NCBI RefSeq assembly: GCF_022605725.1 | Contig: NC_065556.1 | Coordinates: 29,805,140-29,869,139 of the forward strand | Length of the DNA: 64,000 bases | Reading direction: 5' to 3' | Source of the DNA: Anthonomus grandis grandis | Lineage: Eukaryota > Arthropoda > Insecta > Coleoptera > Curculionidae | Part shown: positions 1 through 10,985 of the stretch, in pieces | How positions within the stretch are numbered: position 1 is the stretch's first letter | Layout: each line of letters begins with the position of its first letter | Position numbers and translations under genes: made by a program | The notes under the pieces: generated by a model | Seen by the model: only the letters and a program-made list of their open reading frames with translations | Told to the model about the DNA's origin: nothing | The model's database searches: none

Positions 1-540
1 CAATTTTTTAATTTTTTTTTTGAAAAAATGCTGAAATAGGTGTCTAATGATTTTAGTTGAAGATTATGTGTATTAATTTTCAAGTCTCTAGCTCACTCGG
101 GTTCAGAGATACGATCATTTTCTTGCAAGGAATTTCAATTTTTCTTTTTTAATGTTTTGAACTTTTAAGGCTGATTTCCCAATTTTTAAAATTTGCTGGA
201 AAAAATGCTAAAATAGGTGTTGAATAATTTTATTTGAAGAGTTCGTGTGCCAATTTTCAAGTTTTTAGCTTACTTAGGCTCAAAGATACAAGCATATCAT
301 TCTAAGCAATTTAATTTTTTTTTGAGTAATAAAAATTGAACTTCCAAGGCTAATTTCTCAATTTTTACAAACTTTCGGGAAAAACGCTGAAATAGGTGCC
401 CAATGAATTTTTTTGGAGAATCCGTGTGCCAATTTTCAAGTCTCTATCCCATTGGGGTTCAGAGATAAGAGCATTTTCTCCTAAGAAATACCAATTAATT
501 TAATAGAAAACTTCTTCAACTTTCGAGACTAATTTCTTAA
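1..540. repeat. ~178-bp tandem repeat, three degenerate copies
   Basis: The phrase GCTGAAATAGGTG recurs with small changes near 29, 206 and 385, giving spacings of about 177 and 179 bases. Each copy also carries a 'caattttcaagtctctag' type stretch followed by 'gttcagagata'. The copies are clearly degenerate. The array probably begins before the window, since the first base already lies inside a unit. No coding potential is seen. It is not obviously the same family as the 366-bp satellite further on. Confidence 0.75.
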
Positions 541-1699
541 CAATGGCAACGATGCTCTTGCCAACATTAATTTTCAACGTTGTCAAGTTTCCAATCAATT
601 AGTGCGGTATTTATAGGTAGTGAGTTTTCTTTGAAGTGAAAAGCTCTTCCTTTTACATCTCCTGAACAATCAATGTTCTTAAAATATACGACGTAGGTGC
701 AATCACCCGTGAAAAGATTTATACCGAAGGACCCTCCGTTTTAGTATGATTAGAAAAAACCCGACAGAGTTTTAAGGGTCTAAAAATAATGGAAAGTTCT
801 TCCAACAATAATTTATTTTACCGATCAATCAGATTAATCCTTTGAATATCCACGATCCAAGAATAATCAAAGGATTTCCGGAACTTATCCGTTTCCAATA
901 TGGCCGCGTATATCCGGTCAACCGGAAAAATCCAAATAGGCCGCGCCTATTTAAATTGTCTATGTGGTAAAATGCATAAATCCCTTTCTGGAACAAAACA
1001 GGAAACAAAAACCGGGTTGCGCAACACAATCCCCAGGCTTATCTGGTATTTTCCGCATGAAATTGATGATGACTTTATTGCTTTGGGGCGTGTGTATAAT
1101 CGTTCGGATTTGTACAATTCCACTCAGAAAAAGCCCATGAAAAACAACTAAAGTTAATTTTTATCATGTTCATGGAAGAACATGCTCGAAAGGGTTATTG
1201 AGTGTTTTTTGGGATCTGACAATATCTCTTTTACTAGTATTATTTAATCAGTGTACCGGTTCAAAGAGCTGCAACTTATTTTAGAACACTCTAAAGCCTT
1301 CACTCTACCCTCAAAAGAATTATTTTAAGCGAATTTTTCAATATTTCAAATTGCACCAAGTTGGGGCACCAACCAAAAGAAATGGTCCATAAATCGAGAT
1401 TCAACAAGATCTGACGCCACATGCCACATAATTAACCAGAACAAGACATTGAATGATCATCGTGCGGCCCCCGAATGCATTTGGCCGCAAATATTTCGGG
1501 ATGTGCAGAAGGGGACGGGGCCCAAATTATCCTAATGGTAATATCCGTATCCGTTTGATGATTTAAGTATTCGCCACCCATCGAGTGGGTCTATTTGAAA
1601 GGGTGGTGGCGAAAACACCCCTCGCCCTTTCGGTATTTAATCGGACAGAAACGGGTTATTCTCCAGGAACAGTTTAAAATCTACATTTGGCTACTAGTA
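541..1699. other. No gene seen; unique sequence with GC-richer patches
   Basis: Short open frames around 829-1151 have no recognisable family and no splice or codon support. The patch at about 1380-1660 is richer in G and C than its surroundings and has no open frame, so it may be regulatory or simply old unique DNA. Confidence 0.4.
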
Positions 1700-2330
1700 A
1701 TGTATTCCTCCAATCAGAAGAGTTACATTCACAAAAAATGGCGATAATTCCCAAGTGACCTAAGATGTTCGAAAGTTTGATCTGCGATGTTATGACTCTC
1801 ACTCTTCAGTCGAAACTTATGGATAAACTGTTTGGCTTTGTTGCTGGTCGTTTTACTGGGTTAATCTTCTAACATTTGCTGACTCTGGCCAATTCTCTGG
1901 AGGGTCAATTACCAAATGTTAATATATACAAAAAAGAGAATGGTTGTTGATTGGTTCTTCGATTCCAAGGTTATCAATCTAAGTGTGCCACAAGGGTCAC
2001 ACTTAAGAACTTTGTTATTCAACCACATCTCCCAATGTTTTCCCAACTGTTCTTCGCTTCTTTTTGTCGATGCCTTGAAGATGTACCTGACAGCAAAATC
2101 GCTTAATGATTGTGTGGATTGTGCTATGGATTGAAATGTTGAAAAATTTCATTCAATATGCTTCTGTAGCAATCAGTATATTATTGATCATTCTTACTAT
2201 ATCAATAACAATAACCTTAGGAGACCTGGGTATTACCGTTGATAGCTGTTTAAATTTTATACCCCACTTAACTGAAATCACCTCAAAGGCACTTGGGCCT
2301 TATCAACAGATGTTGTAGAGATTTTCCAAT
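1700..2330 (+). pseudogene. Degenerate non-LTR retrotransposon reverse transcriptase fragment
   Basis: Translation in shifting frames gives recognisable reverse transcriptase pieces: a segment like 'MFESLICDVM...FGFVAGRFT' around 1765-1860, then VPQGSHLRTLLF near 1985-2020, which corresponds to the usual GVPQGSxLGPLLF block, then LFVDALKMYL for the FADDxKL catalytic block (second Asp of YADD lost). Frameshifts and stops separate the pieces, so it cannot make a functional enzyme. The family is a jockey/CR1-type LINE in general style; I cannot assign the clade. No poly-A tail or target duplication was recognised. Confidence 0.7.
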
Positions 2331-3094
2331 ACAAATTGAACTGAATTGAAAAAAAAATCGTCGAGTGTCTTTAGGAACCACTAAATTGCTAGGTGTATCA
2401 TAGATCATTGCATCTGATGACATTATATAATTGCAATGATCAATAGTTGCATTATGTGATTCCTATATTGACATCAACTTGTGATTACAAAAGTGACAAA
2501 GTTGATTTAAATTGCCAGTAAAGAAAAGTACTATCAGTATATAATCAATCATATAACGTATTTTATTCGTTGCTAGAAGATTGTAACGCCAAATTGGGAC
2601 TAGGTTTTTGTTTATCGACAATGTGAAAATTCTGGAAAAAATCGGTCTAAAAGTGTAATTTTTCTATTCAGAGGTAGAGCATGGCCTTATAGGGTCTAAT
2701 CTTAGGTGAACCGATCAGAGTCCAGCGAGTATACTTAGTCCCCAAATCTCTTAGCCTTGAGCTCCTGATTGTCCTACCATAAAGGTCATAAACAGGCCAA
2801 TACCCTTGGAAAACCCAGTGAGGTGGTCTAAGAAATTCTGGGATTTCTTCCTAGTCCTATAATACCAAAAGCACTCGTACTCTTATCAAACAATTACTTC
2901 CGTTACGGTTCTGTCGTTCATTCTGAAGCCTGTGTACCAAATGCTCCCTAATTTACTAATGTTCTTCCATATATTTAATTCAGAAGCGACGAACTCTTTT
3001 CATTTGCAGTCGAATTTTTGCTATATATTACCAAACATAATGACCTTAACGGCGCCGAGCAAACTGCGGATACACCACGCGACATCTAAGAGGA
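2331..3094. other. No feature seen
   Basis: AT-rich sequence with stops in all frames and no repeat or motif recognised. Confidence 0.4.
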
Positions 3095-3099
3095 GACAC

Positions 3100-3180
3100 A
3101 AGGAAAGTTAGCGATCAGTAGTCTTGCCACTAGGTGGCAGGTTCAAGTCTGAATTTTGGCGCGACTTTTAAATCGAACTA
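3100..3180 (+). mobile_element. Possible tRNA-derived SINE fragment
   Basis: A stretch resembling a polymerase III A box (TTAGCGATCAGTAG) is followed about 20 bases later by a B-box-like GGTTCAAGTCT. The spacing is too short for a real tRNA and no cloverleaf folds by eye. A decayed SINE head is the likeliest reading. Confidence 0.3.
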
Positions 3181-3234
3181 TCTCGTAGGGGATGAATAAA
3201 TGTTTCTAATAGTCTTCAGTCAACGTGTTTAGTT

Positions 3235-3393
3235 GTATAGTTTAAATGAAGTCAATTGGAACACCACCAATATATTTGGCAGGTGTCTGGTTTGCTATCA
3301 AAAATAAAAGCATGTTGACAACTGGTGTATTTACAAAATGGTCACCAGCCAAGTTAACTGGTGCTGTTCCAATTGACTTCATTTAAACTTTAC
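3235..3393. mobile_element. 159-bp foldback element (MITE-like)
   Basis: The first 34 bases (3235-3268) and last 34 bases (3360-3393) are inverted repeats with two mismatches; both contain AATGAAGTCAATTGGAACA. The 91-base interior has no open frame. This is the layout of a small MITE or foldback element. No clear target duplication was found, so the transposase family is unknown. Confidence 0.8.
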
Positions 3394-5100
3394 ATGAAAT
3401 TATTAAAAATCCTAATAATTCATGGCTCAGCTGCCTGGAATTTAAAAATCATTCTGTGGCTCAACTGTGTGGAATAAACTACACCTCGAATTTCCAGAGA
3501 ATGCCCCGAAAAAAAGGAAACTAATACCAGCGATGATGTTACTCCCTCATTTCCATTTAAATGGACACAATAAACTGCCGGTAATGTAGACTCCTTTTTC
3601 GTCATATCAGATTTCCCAAATTGGGGCTGACAACGACGCCTTATTTATATTAAAATCGGCCTTAATTGAAGTTTCACTTTGAATATTTTCATTTCATTTG
3701 TTTTACCATGATCTAATGAGTTTTTTAATTTCGCGCAAGTTGCATCGAAACCCTTTTATTTCCTCCCTAAGTATACAAGGAGAGAACTTTATTTGGTTTT
3801 ATAAGCCCTTAAGCCCCTTACTTCTTTTCAGGGATCTCTTTCTTCTCATTACCTCGGTGCCCTGGGCGATATTAGTGTAGCTCGAGACATATTATAGGAA
3901 AGTGGGGGGTAACTATAGCTACTGGAGCTACTATATAACTATTGTGTGTGTTTCTTTTTTAGTTATAAACCGTTGAGGCATGAAGCTTATTTATCTCTCT
4001 CTCTCTCTCTCGCTTCATTGATCGAGATGCTTTTTGGGAGATAAACTTGGTAAGCACCTTCAGTTCTTTTGAATATCCAAATAATAAGAAACAGAATAAA
4101 TGAACTTGGATTTCTTTAGGTTCAGTAGAGTTTCCGCATATCTTTAGTAGAGCATTGCCTCAAAAAGGATGAGCAAAGTAAGTGGCTTTATAGTTTGGCA
4201 TTGCACAGATCTCTTTTAGGAAAGCTTGTTTCATTTCTGGGAAAACTTGAAATGCTGGTAAAATTATACTTTGTATTCCATGCATCTTAACCAATCAACT
4301 CGGTTCACTGGTTTCTTCCTCTGTATTATTGAGTATATTTGTTGAACAGCAGAATATATTATGGTATACTGATTGTCTGACCACGAATCTATTCTGGGGT
4401 AATGTAACCTTAATATTGCAGGATTTTTCACGTTCGTTAGGTATGAATTAAAACAATCGTAAATAGTCAACTAATTTATTTACATACTTCACTACGAAAA
4501 CACGATCATTCAAGAACTAGAGATATTTCTCTTTACGGTATTTATTTACAACTATTTAAATTTCGCGCCAATATATCGAACTTTACTTCACTGAACTGAC
4601 AACTGACAACTATGCGGTTCCTTATATACTCGGCAGAACGCTGTTCCGGAAGCTCCTCGCCAACTTTCGGGATATCATGTGGTGTGCAACTTGTGTCTTT
4701 GTTTTCTCGGTGTTTGCAATTTCGTTACAATGTGAATCATGAGATGTCATAAACTTTACATAGGTAAGAATTTTAGTAAATTTATCACAATTTGCAATCT
4801 GACAGACCGGCAAAGTGTCTCTTCCTCAGCTAATCCTGTTCAAGAATTTCACTTAGTATTAATTTTGACAAAGCATTTCCCCATATAAATATCAAAAAGC
4901 AACACTCTGATATACAATGGGTGTCTGGAAAAAAAAAATGCGTTCCTTACATTACATCCGTAAGTTTTTGTTAATTTGTTAACTGTTGATGAACGGAGGG
5001 ATAAGGGAAGATAAGTTCATCAGAGTCTCAGTAACTTGACGACAGATGTACTGAACACTTTTTACTGCAATATAGCAGCGACCCTTGCAACAAATATGTA
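3394..5100. other. No gene seen; one (CT)n run
   Basis: AT-rich non-coding sequence. A pyrimidine run of alternating C and T lies at about 3993-4012. The minus-strand open frame at 4264-4470 shows no family resemblance and was not called. Confidence 0.4.
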
Positions 5101-5103
5101 TAT

Positions 5104-5870
5104 CAAAGACTAAAAATTTCTTGGGTGGGATTAACCTTCATCCCTTACCTTGTTGCGCTTCCTGCAAAGGTCTTAAAGATTCTTTCAGAAACCATAAACG
5201 TCCCTTTCCTATCGGGTGCATTGCCTGCACACTTAAAGAGAGCTGTTATCGTTCCTCTGCATGAAGAAGTGGATGCAAACAATTTGCCAAATTTTCGACC
5301 AATCGTTTTCTACGCTCACAAAAACTGTTAGAGTAACAAAATTAGAGTAACATCAGTTCTTGATAAATATAGTATTTTTAATATTGTCAGCAGTATGGGT
5401 TTCAAAGGAAAACAAGTACATATGATGCAGTTTTTGCATTTCTGCAGCTGCTTTATAATGGGTTAAGGAATCAGAACATCATCCATATAAGCCACTACAA
5501 ATTCGTTTTGTAGATTTACAATAGCTTTACCTTTGATAAACAGGAGAAATTCAACTGCCTAAATCATGAAATATTTTCAGGAAAGCTGGTTTCAGAGCTA
5601 CTGTGTTGAACCAAGAAAGTTTTTTTCAATTAAAAAGAGTCCCAAGAACAAGGTTGATATATTGGTGTACTCCATAGGACTCGTCTGTTCCCATTATTAT
5701 TTCTTCTTTATGTAAATGATTTGCCACAGCTTGCAATCAACGGGAAATTCACGATATTTGCAGATGATACAACAATTCTTGGGCACGATATAGATCCCTT
5801 TCAATTAAGCGAAAAAGACACTGCAAATATTTTGAAAGTTAAAGCTTGGTCATTATTCTTAGGCCCATGA
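5104..5870 (+). pseudogene. Degenerate LINE reverse transcriptase
   Basis: An opening block reads like the LINE palm entry ('LPAHLKRAVIVPLHEE', then NFRPIV, 5215-5310). After frameshifts, 5655-5865 reads as GVLHRTRLFPLLFLLYVNDL and then FADDTTILG, the catalytic FADD block. Stops and frame changes lie between the two. It is therefore a broken non-LTR element in the plus direction, probably truncated at both ends. The FADDTT variant differs from the FADDLK and YADDTQ types elsewhere in the window, so several LINE lineages are present. Confidence 0.75.
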
Positions 5871-6036
5871 TTCATTATTTTATTTATTCCAGTCAGTTGA
5901 AGTGATCCATAACGTTTACATTCTTCATAACTTTGCTTGACTTGCATATTTTAAAGTGCATGATTTAAGATTTTTTTTTTAATTTCAGGCAATGAAATAT
6001 TGATTCATTCTTAAGTGCGTGATTGGTGAAGTTGAA

Positions 6037-6660
6037 TATTGAGTCGTCCAGGTAGTTAATAGCATCAATTTTTTCCAGGGAAATGCCTGGAGGAAATTTC
6101 AACTGCCTGGAATAGTCACTTTAATTTCAAAGTAATTAAAGCAACTTTTCAAGACCTTTGAAGCAATTTTAAAGTAATAGAAGTCATTTTTTGATACGTC
6201 CAAACAACTGACACTATTGAGAGTCATTTTTTGGCACTTTTAGGCAGTTGAAGGCATCAATTTTCTCTAGATAATTGCCTGAAGGAAGTTTCAACTGCCT
6301 GGAATAGTCACTTGAGTTTCAAAGTAATTAAAGCAACTTTTAGAGATATTTGAAGCAATTTTAAAGTAATAGAAGTCATTTTTTGATACGTCCAGACAAC
6401 TGACACTATTGAGAGTCATTTTTTGGCACTTTCAGGCAGTTGAAAGTATTAATTTTTTCTAGATAATTGCCTGAAGGAAGTTTCAACTGCCTGGAATAGT
6501 CACTTGAGTTTTAAAGTAATTAAAGCAACTTTTCAAGGCATTTGAAGCAATTTTGAAGTAATAGAAGTCATTTTTTGATACGTCCAGACAACTGACACTA
6601 TTGAGAGTCATTTTTTGGCACGTTCAGGTAGTAGAAAGCATCAATTTTTTCTAGATAATA
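6037..6660. repeat. 192-bp tandem repeat, just over three copies, carrying the AACTGCCTGGAA motif
   Basis: The phrase GAGTCATTTTTTGGCAC begins at 6221, 6413 and 6605, an exact 192-base period. A related, more diverged copy starts near 6037. Each unit contains 'TTTCAACTGCCTGGAATAG' and an inverted partner 'ttcaggcagttgaa', so each unit is internally palindromic in part. The same core motif is scattered through the rest of the window. Confidence 0.9.
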
Positions 6661-6725
6661 TAGCTTGGTGTAAAAGTCTTAATGTGTCATAAACTAATAT
6701 TGTACGCTTTAAGTACTTAATTCTC

Positions 6726-7844
6726 TTGGGTTCTGTGTCTTTGAAACAACAATACCATACATTTCTGGGTTTTGAGACTATCGAGAGTGTATTAATGGTC
6801 GAGGAGCATATCTTACGTGTATGTAATAAGGTTTTTTCTAACTGCTCTGCTCTAAAAGTAATAGCGAACTATTTGGATTTCGTGACAGCAAAAAATGCTC
6901 TCATTGGATTCTCATCTTCAGTACGGTGTTACCTTTTGTGGTTCTTGTTCGCAATAGCTCTTTTAACTTTCTATATCTATCCAATCTACAGCTTTGCGGA
7001 CGATAGCACACTTATTTCCACATTTAAGTCCGCTAAACCAACGACAGCCGCAAGTTCTCAGAATCTTAGGCAGCAACAAATAGCTTCAACCAACAACGAT
7101 ATTAGAGCAATCTTGGAGTGGGGCAATAACAATTTGGTCAATTTTAACGCTAAAAAAACGCAGGCTGCAGTATTTACGATGAAGACTAACCTTGGTGGCC
7201 CGGAGCTGGTTATGGCAGGGAAAACATTGCCAATGAAATCATCTTTACATCTTCTAGGAGTCGAGGTCACCAACAGTGTGTCCTGACATGACCAAGTTGC
7301 CAGGGCGGCTTCCAAAAAACTCGGAGTGCTTTTCAAAACGAAAAAACTGTATACACCAGAACAGCTGCTGACTCTTTATAAGGCTCAAATACGCCCTTCC
7401 CTCGAGTATTGCTCGCATGTCTGGAGCTTTGCACCCAAGCATAGTTTAAACCTGCTGGATTCTATACAGAAGAGAGCTATTCGTCTTATCGACAAACCAG
7501 AACTGACAAAGAGCCTGGATAGTCTGGAGCACAGGAGAAAGGTGGCCGATCTCTGTTTATTCTACCGTTATTATCACGGTAAGTGCTCCTCTGAGCTGGC
7601 AGGCCTGATTCCACCCAGGGCTGTTCCGGCAAGAAGGACGCGTCTAGCAGTTGCGGCTCATCAACATCGAGTCCACCTGCCTACCCCAAGGACGTCGCTG
7701 TATCGGGACTCATTCATCTTGAGAACATCTTCTTTGTGGAACGGGCTTCCACCTCACATATTTCCCGACGCATACAACCTACAGCGATTCAAGATAAATG
7801 CCCACAAATATCTTCGCGCAAGCACCACTCCAAGAGTGACATAG
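6726..7844 (+). pseudogene. LINE reverse transcriptase C-terminal half with a single in-frame stop
   Basis: From about 6985 the frame reads as the C-terminal part of a CR1/jockey-type reverse transcriptase: YSFADDSTLI (catalytic FADD), then NFNAKKTQAAVF, 'LLGVEV', and, after a stop, YKAQIRPSLEYCSHVW, LDSIQKRAIRLI and the tail FILRTSSLWNGLPPHIFP. The frames 6726-7286 and 7326-7844 are in the same register and are divided only by TGA at 7284-7286, at a position where Trp would fit. The first ~85 codons do not look like LINE protein, so the element is 5' truncated near 6950. Apart from the one stop this is one of the best preserved LINE pieces in the window. Confidence 0.85.
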
Positions 7845-8151
7845 GACTTTCCTCTTGTGCTTGTGTTTACCATAAAAAAAAAACTTCGCAAATGATAAAT
7901 CAATTCTCTGCTAAGATAAAGATCCCAGTCAATTAAAACGAAACTTGACTTTAAAGAGGAATCCTAATACGCGTCAGAATCATGTTTTGAAGTTGCCAAT
8001 CCTCCACACTGAGCTAAGTACTGGTTTTCTTGAGGACATCCGAACTTATGCTTTGATCAATGTTATTAAATTGTTCAGGTACTTAATTAAATTTCATAAC
8101 TACTATATGAAAAAAAAAATGATAGGGATAAAGTATAGCGTGTTATTGTAC

Positions 8152-8380
8152 CTCTCGTGATAATCCTCCGGATAAGGTATGATGATTCCCTCGGGACTGG
8201 GCCTGGGGGAATTGCCGATCCAAAAAAAGGCATCGGGTCCCGTACCGTCGTAGGAGAAGCCCTTAATGAAAATCGTTGTCTCGTCGACGGCGTACACCGT
8301 GCCCCGGATCCCGTGGGCGAACTGCTGCAACGGTCCGATCTTTGTCCCGTAATACGGCTCCGGGTGTTTTTTTGATAAAA
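8152..8380 (-). CDS. Internal exon encoding a DM13 domain, Skeletor-like
   Basis: The minus strand has a good acceptor (pyrimidine run then ATAG, ending at 8381) and a donor AG|GTAC at 8151. Between them 229 nt stay open and encode about 75 residues: 'PYYGTKIGPLQQF', then GTVYAVDETTIFIKGF, 'SYDGTGPDAFFWIGN' and RPSPEG. The pattern G.(I)G.L...HG..G.VYAVD..T..IK.F.YDG..P.A.F..G...RPS is the DM13 domain, which in insects occurs in Skeletor, a protein first described in the spindle matrix and carrying DM13 plus DOMON domains. Incoming phase leaves 2 nt, outgoing phase also 2 nt. No neighbouring DM13 or DOMON exon is visible, so the gene has introns larger than the flanks here. It could instead be another DM13-containing protein. 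Confidence 0.8.
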
Positions 8381-9750
8381 CTATAATGAGAAAAACATAA
8401 TTAAAATTTATATGCCTTAGTTATTTTACTTTGGCAACAGTGTAACCAGTTAGTCGCGCCCAAAGTGGGAGGGGGCTTCAAACCGTTTATATGTGAGTGT
8501 ATGTTTCAGTGGGAGGAGCTACTAAAAAATCGACGTTGCCAAGGTTCACTTTAAATATTCAAAATATATTATTATATCGGACCAATTAGGGCGAATAAGT
8601 AGTAACAATAACTGGCGCCCTTTAAGGGCTAAATAATTGCGTCTCCCTTAAAGGGCGACATAAAATACTACATTATAGAGTTATGAATGGATTTAGGGCC
8701 TTCGGACTTATCATTATTTAGGGCGATATTATCCACGGTGACAAAACGGGGCGATAACAACAAAAAGTCATATAAAATCTCCCCTCGGACGGAGAAATTC
8801 ATTCTCCGTCGTCAATTTTTGGGGGATGACTTTGCATTGGGGGGCGCAAACGTTCCACCCCCCAGGCAGCGGCAGCGGCAGCAATCTAACTCAATATATT
8901 AAATGAACTTTTATTAGGTTGTACCCCCGTGTCGGCTATAATCATCGACGAAACCGGTAAATTGATTCGGTTACGCTCGTTTCTCGTAAAATGTGATTTT
9001 AGTGCTGTATATACGGGGTTTTATGGTTAATACGTGTTATTTTTTAATGTAAGAGGGTTAAGTTGGACAGTGGTTAAACGGTTTTAATTTTATTTAGCAA
9101 CAGTGTAACCTCTTTTCACGCTCTTGTAACCTAAACATAAATCGAGGAAATTGTTATGATTTTGATGGTTGAATGGCTTGAATAAACTCCTGTTGTCATA
9201 TATCTCTTATAGTATTATTTCATGCGCTAATAATTTGGGTGATTATTTTGCTTGAGTGCTTGATAATATCCTGGGTATTCCTGGCCTTCTTCTGCCCTTG
9301 AATTGGAAATAGACCCGAACATAATCGAAATGCTCTTCACTTCTTACTATGAAGTATCAAAGAGTATTTCTCTTAATTACGTTGAAAATTAAAAGAGTTT
9401 AAATATCGTTTATTTAACGCTCAGTCATTTTAAAATGTTCACAAGTGGATTATAACTATCGCCTATCTATTTTGGGTGGTATGTGTATGTCATCGATAGC
9501 CTTAACAACATTTGGGATACCACAAATTTTTCCATGACTTCCTCTGCTTCAGTATAATGTGGCCTTCTTAAATATTCTTCCTGAAACTCTTTGATTACTG
9601 CCTCATAAAATGCATAAAGACCTTTATGTACTTATTGGTTCCAGATTGGTTAGCAATAATAGCCCTGTATTCAGCTGTTAAGTAGTTGAAATTCTAGTTG
9701 TACAAGTTCACACCACAATATATCATTAATATAAGGAAAAAAATCAATAA
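8381..9750. other. Non-coding; contains a 13-bp inverted repeat
   Basis: CGCCCTTTAAGGG at 8616-8628 is followed 16 bases later by its perfect reverse complement at 8645-8657. The phrase GGCAACAGTGTAACC at about 8432 has a near-copy at about 9096. No gene or mobile element is recognised. If the Skeletor exon assignment holds, this is intron of that gene. Confidence 0.5.
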
Positions 9751-10200
9751 TTTCTTCCAGGCAATTGACGTCACCAATTTCTTCTTTTTTATAGACATCA
9801 ACTACCTGCTAGAGGAAAAAAATTAATAATTATTTCTGGGCAGTAGACGTGATTAAGAAAGAAGAAATGAATAAGGTTAAAAATTCATAAAAAATTCAAA
9901 TCAAGTCGGATTTACATGAAATTATTATATGCTATTGATGAATTTTTTATGAATCGAATACAAAAGACCCTAAGTCAATTGGACATTTTTGCTTTTGAGG
10001 TACACATTTTTTTTTCTAAAATAATAATAACCTCAACTGCCTGGAAGAGATTAATAATTTTTTTCCTTTACAGGTTAATAAAAATCTCCAAGCTGTTAAA
10101 CAAGACCTTTAGCACAGAATTTTTTATTCGCAGTGAAATTCGTATACAAATGAGCGGAATTTTATGGGAAAACTCACCATAAAATGTTCGGAAAAAAAAT
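9751..10200. repeat. Scattered copies of the TTCCAGGCAGTTGA motif
   Basis: CTTCCAGGCAATTGAC at about 9757, 'tctgggcagtagacg' at about 9834 and CTCAACTGCCTGGAAGAG at about 10034 are direct and inverted versions of the motif family described in the findings. No gene is seen; the open frame 9916-10182 covers the motif and low-complexity sequence. Confidence 0.5.
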
Positions 10201-10231
10201 TGGTTGACAGAAAAAACTATGGACTTTTTGT

Positions 10232-10666
10232 TCAGTAACGATTCAGATCTTCAATTATTAGCGCGCACGTTGAGCGCTCTTTATTTTTAGTTATTTCAGC
10301 CTCTTTTACATTTGCGCTTGTCGTGTATATCGTCAGATTTGTATCCGTATCGTAGAAAATCATTTCACACATTTTTCTGAGGGTCTCCAGGTTACATTTC
10401 TTGATATGATGTAGAGCTACGTGTTCATCGTCTACGGTATCCTCTTTAAGCCTGATAAGTTTTTCGAAAAGGTCCTCTTCAGTGCCCTTTAGTGATATTT
10501 TTACAATTTTCTGGCATGATGTGTCCACCCGGTTTGTGTACTTCACCTTCGTGATTCGCTTTACCACTTCATATTCTTCCCCGATTTCACGTAGTTCGGG
10601 GAATCGGTTTCTGTATAGTCTCTGTATGTATTTGTCCATAGGAATATCATCATTTTCCACAAGCAA
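10232..10666 (-). CDS. Unidentified 144-codon open frame, possible exon or transposon ORF fragment
   Basis: This minus-strand frame is long for such AT-rich DNA and has protein-like composition: charged helices with 'YEVVKRITKVKY', 'KIVKISLKGTEEDLFEKL' and KCNLETLRKMCEM. The first ATG in frame encodes MDKYIQRL; the frame opens upstream only to a TTG. A plausible splice acceptor (TTTTTTCCATAG) lies just before the opening. The window shows no further part of the gene. I do not recognise the family. The region lies between repeat-rich segments and next to a Penelope-like repeat, so an ORF from a mobile element is as likely as a host exon. Confidence 0.35.
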   Translation of the reverse strand: MLVENDDIPMDKYIQRLYRNRFPELREIGEEYEVVKRITKVKYTNRVDTSCQKIVKISLKGTEEDLFEKLIRLKEDTVDDEHVALHHIKKCNLETLRKMCEMIFYDTDTNLTIYTTSANVKEAEITKNKERSTCALIIEDLNRY

Positions 10667-10696
10667 AAAACTATGGAAAAAAGCATCTTTTCATTT

Positions 10697-10942
10697 AACG
10701 AAAATATTATAAAACAAAGGTAAGAACACAAAGTCAGGGTCTCATCAAATCCATATAATTTTTTCACATTATATGGATCACATTAAGATCACAGATCACA
10801 TTACAACTGTGTAGGTCTAGGCCCGATGATGCTCCGATAGGAGCGAAACACGTGTAGCTTTTAAAAAATTATATGGATTTGATGAGACCGTGACTTTGTG
10901 TTCTTACCTTTGTTTTGTTTTCGTTTGGTCTCTTAGAGAAAA
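10697..10942 (+). mobile_element. Penelope-like terminal-repeat copy with long inverted arms (copy 1)
   Basis: A left arm (about 10697-10767) and a right arm (about 10862-10926) are inverted repeats of roughly 60 bases, each containing AACACAAAGTCA.GGTCTCA. Between them is a hammerhead-like core. After the right arm comes TGGTCTCTTAGAGAA. The same arm-core-arm-tail arrangement recurs at 50321-50552. Small non-coding units with a hammerhead-like core are known from Penelope-like element terminal repeats and related retrozymes. No target duplication was recognised for this copy. Confidence 0.65.
10823..10849 (+). ncRNA. Hammerhead-like ribozyme core, degenerate
   Basis: The order is CCGATGA, one extra T, a 5-bp stem GCTCC/GGAGC with loop GATA, then GAAAC. 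This matches the hammerhead plan CUGANGA - stem II - GAAA, but the U of CUGANGA is C here and there is a bulged base before stem II. Self-cleavage is therefore unlikely for this copy; the better core is in copy 2. Confidence 0.45.
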
Positions 10943-10985
10943 ATACATGATACGTTTCTATTTGAAAATATACAGTTTGCGAAAC

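Noticed and set aside
829..1151. Overlapping short frames on both strands
   Set aside because: No family, no splice sites; chance openness in a slightly GC-richer patch.
3100..3180. tRNA gene
   Set aside because: A-box and B-box spacing is too short and no cloverleaf forms; kept only as a possible SINE piece.
6037..6660. CRISPR-like array
   Set aside because: Units are 192 bp, contiguous and similar along their full length, with no spacers; the genome is eukaryotic.
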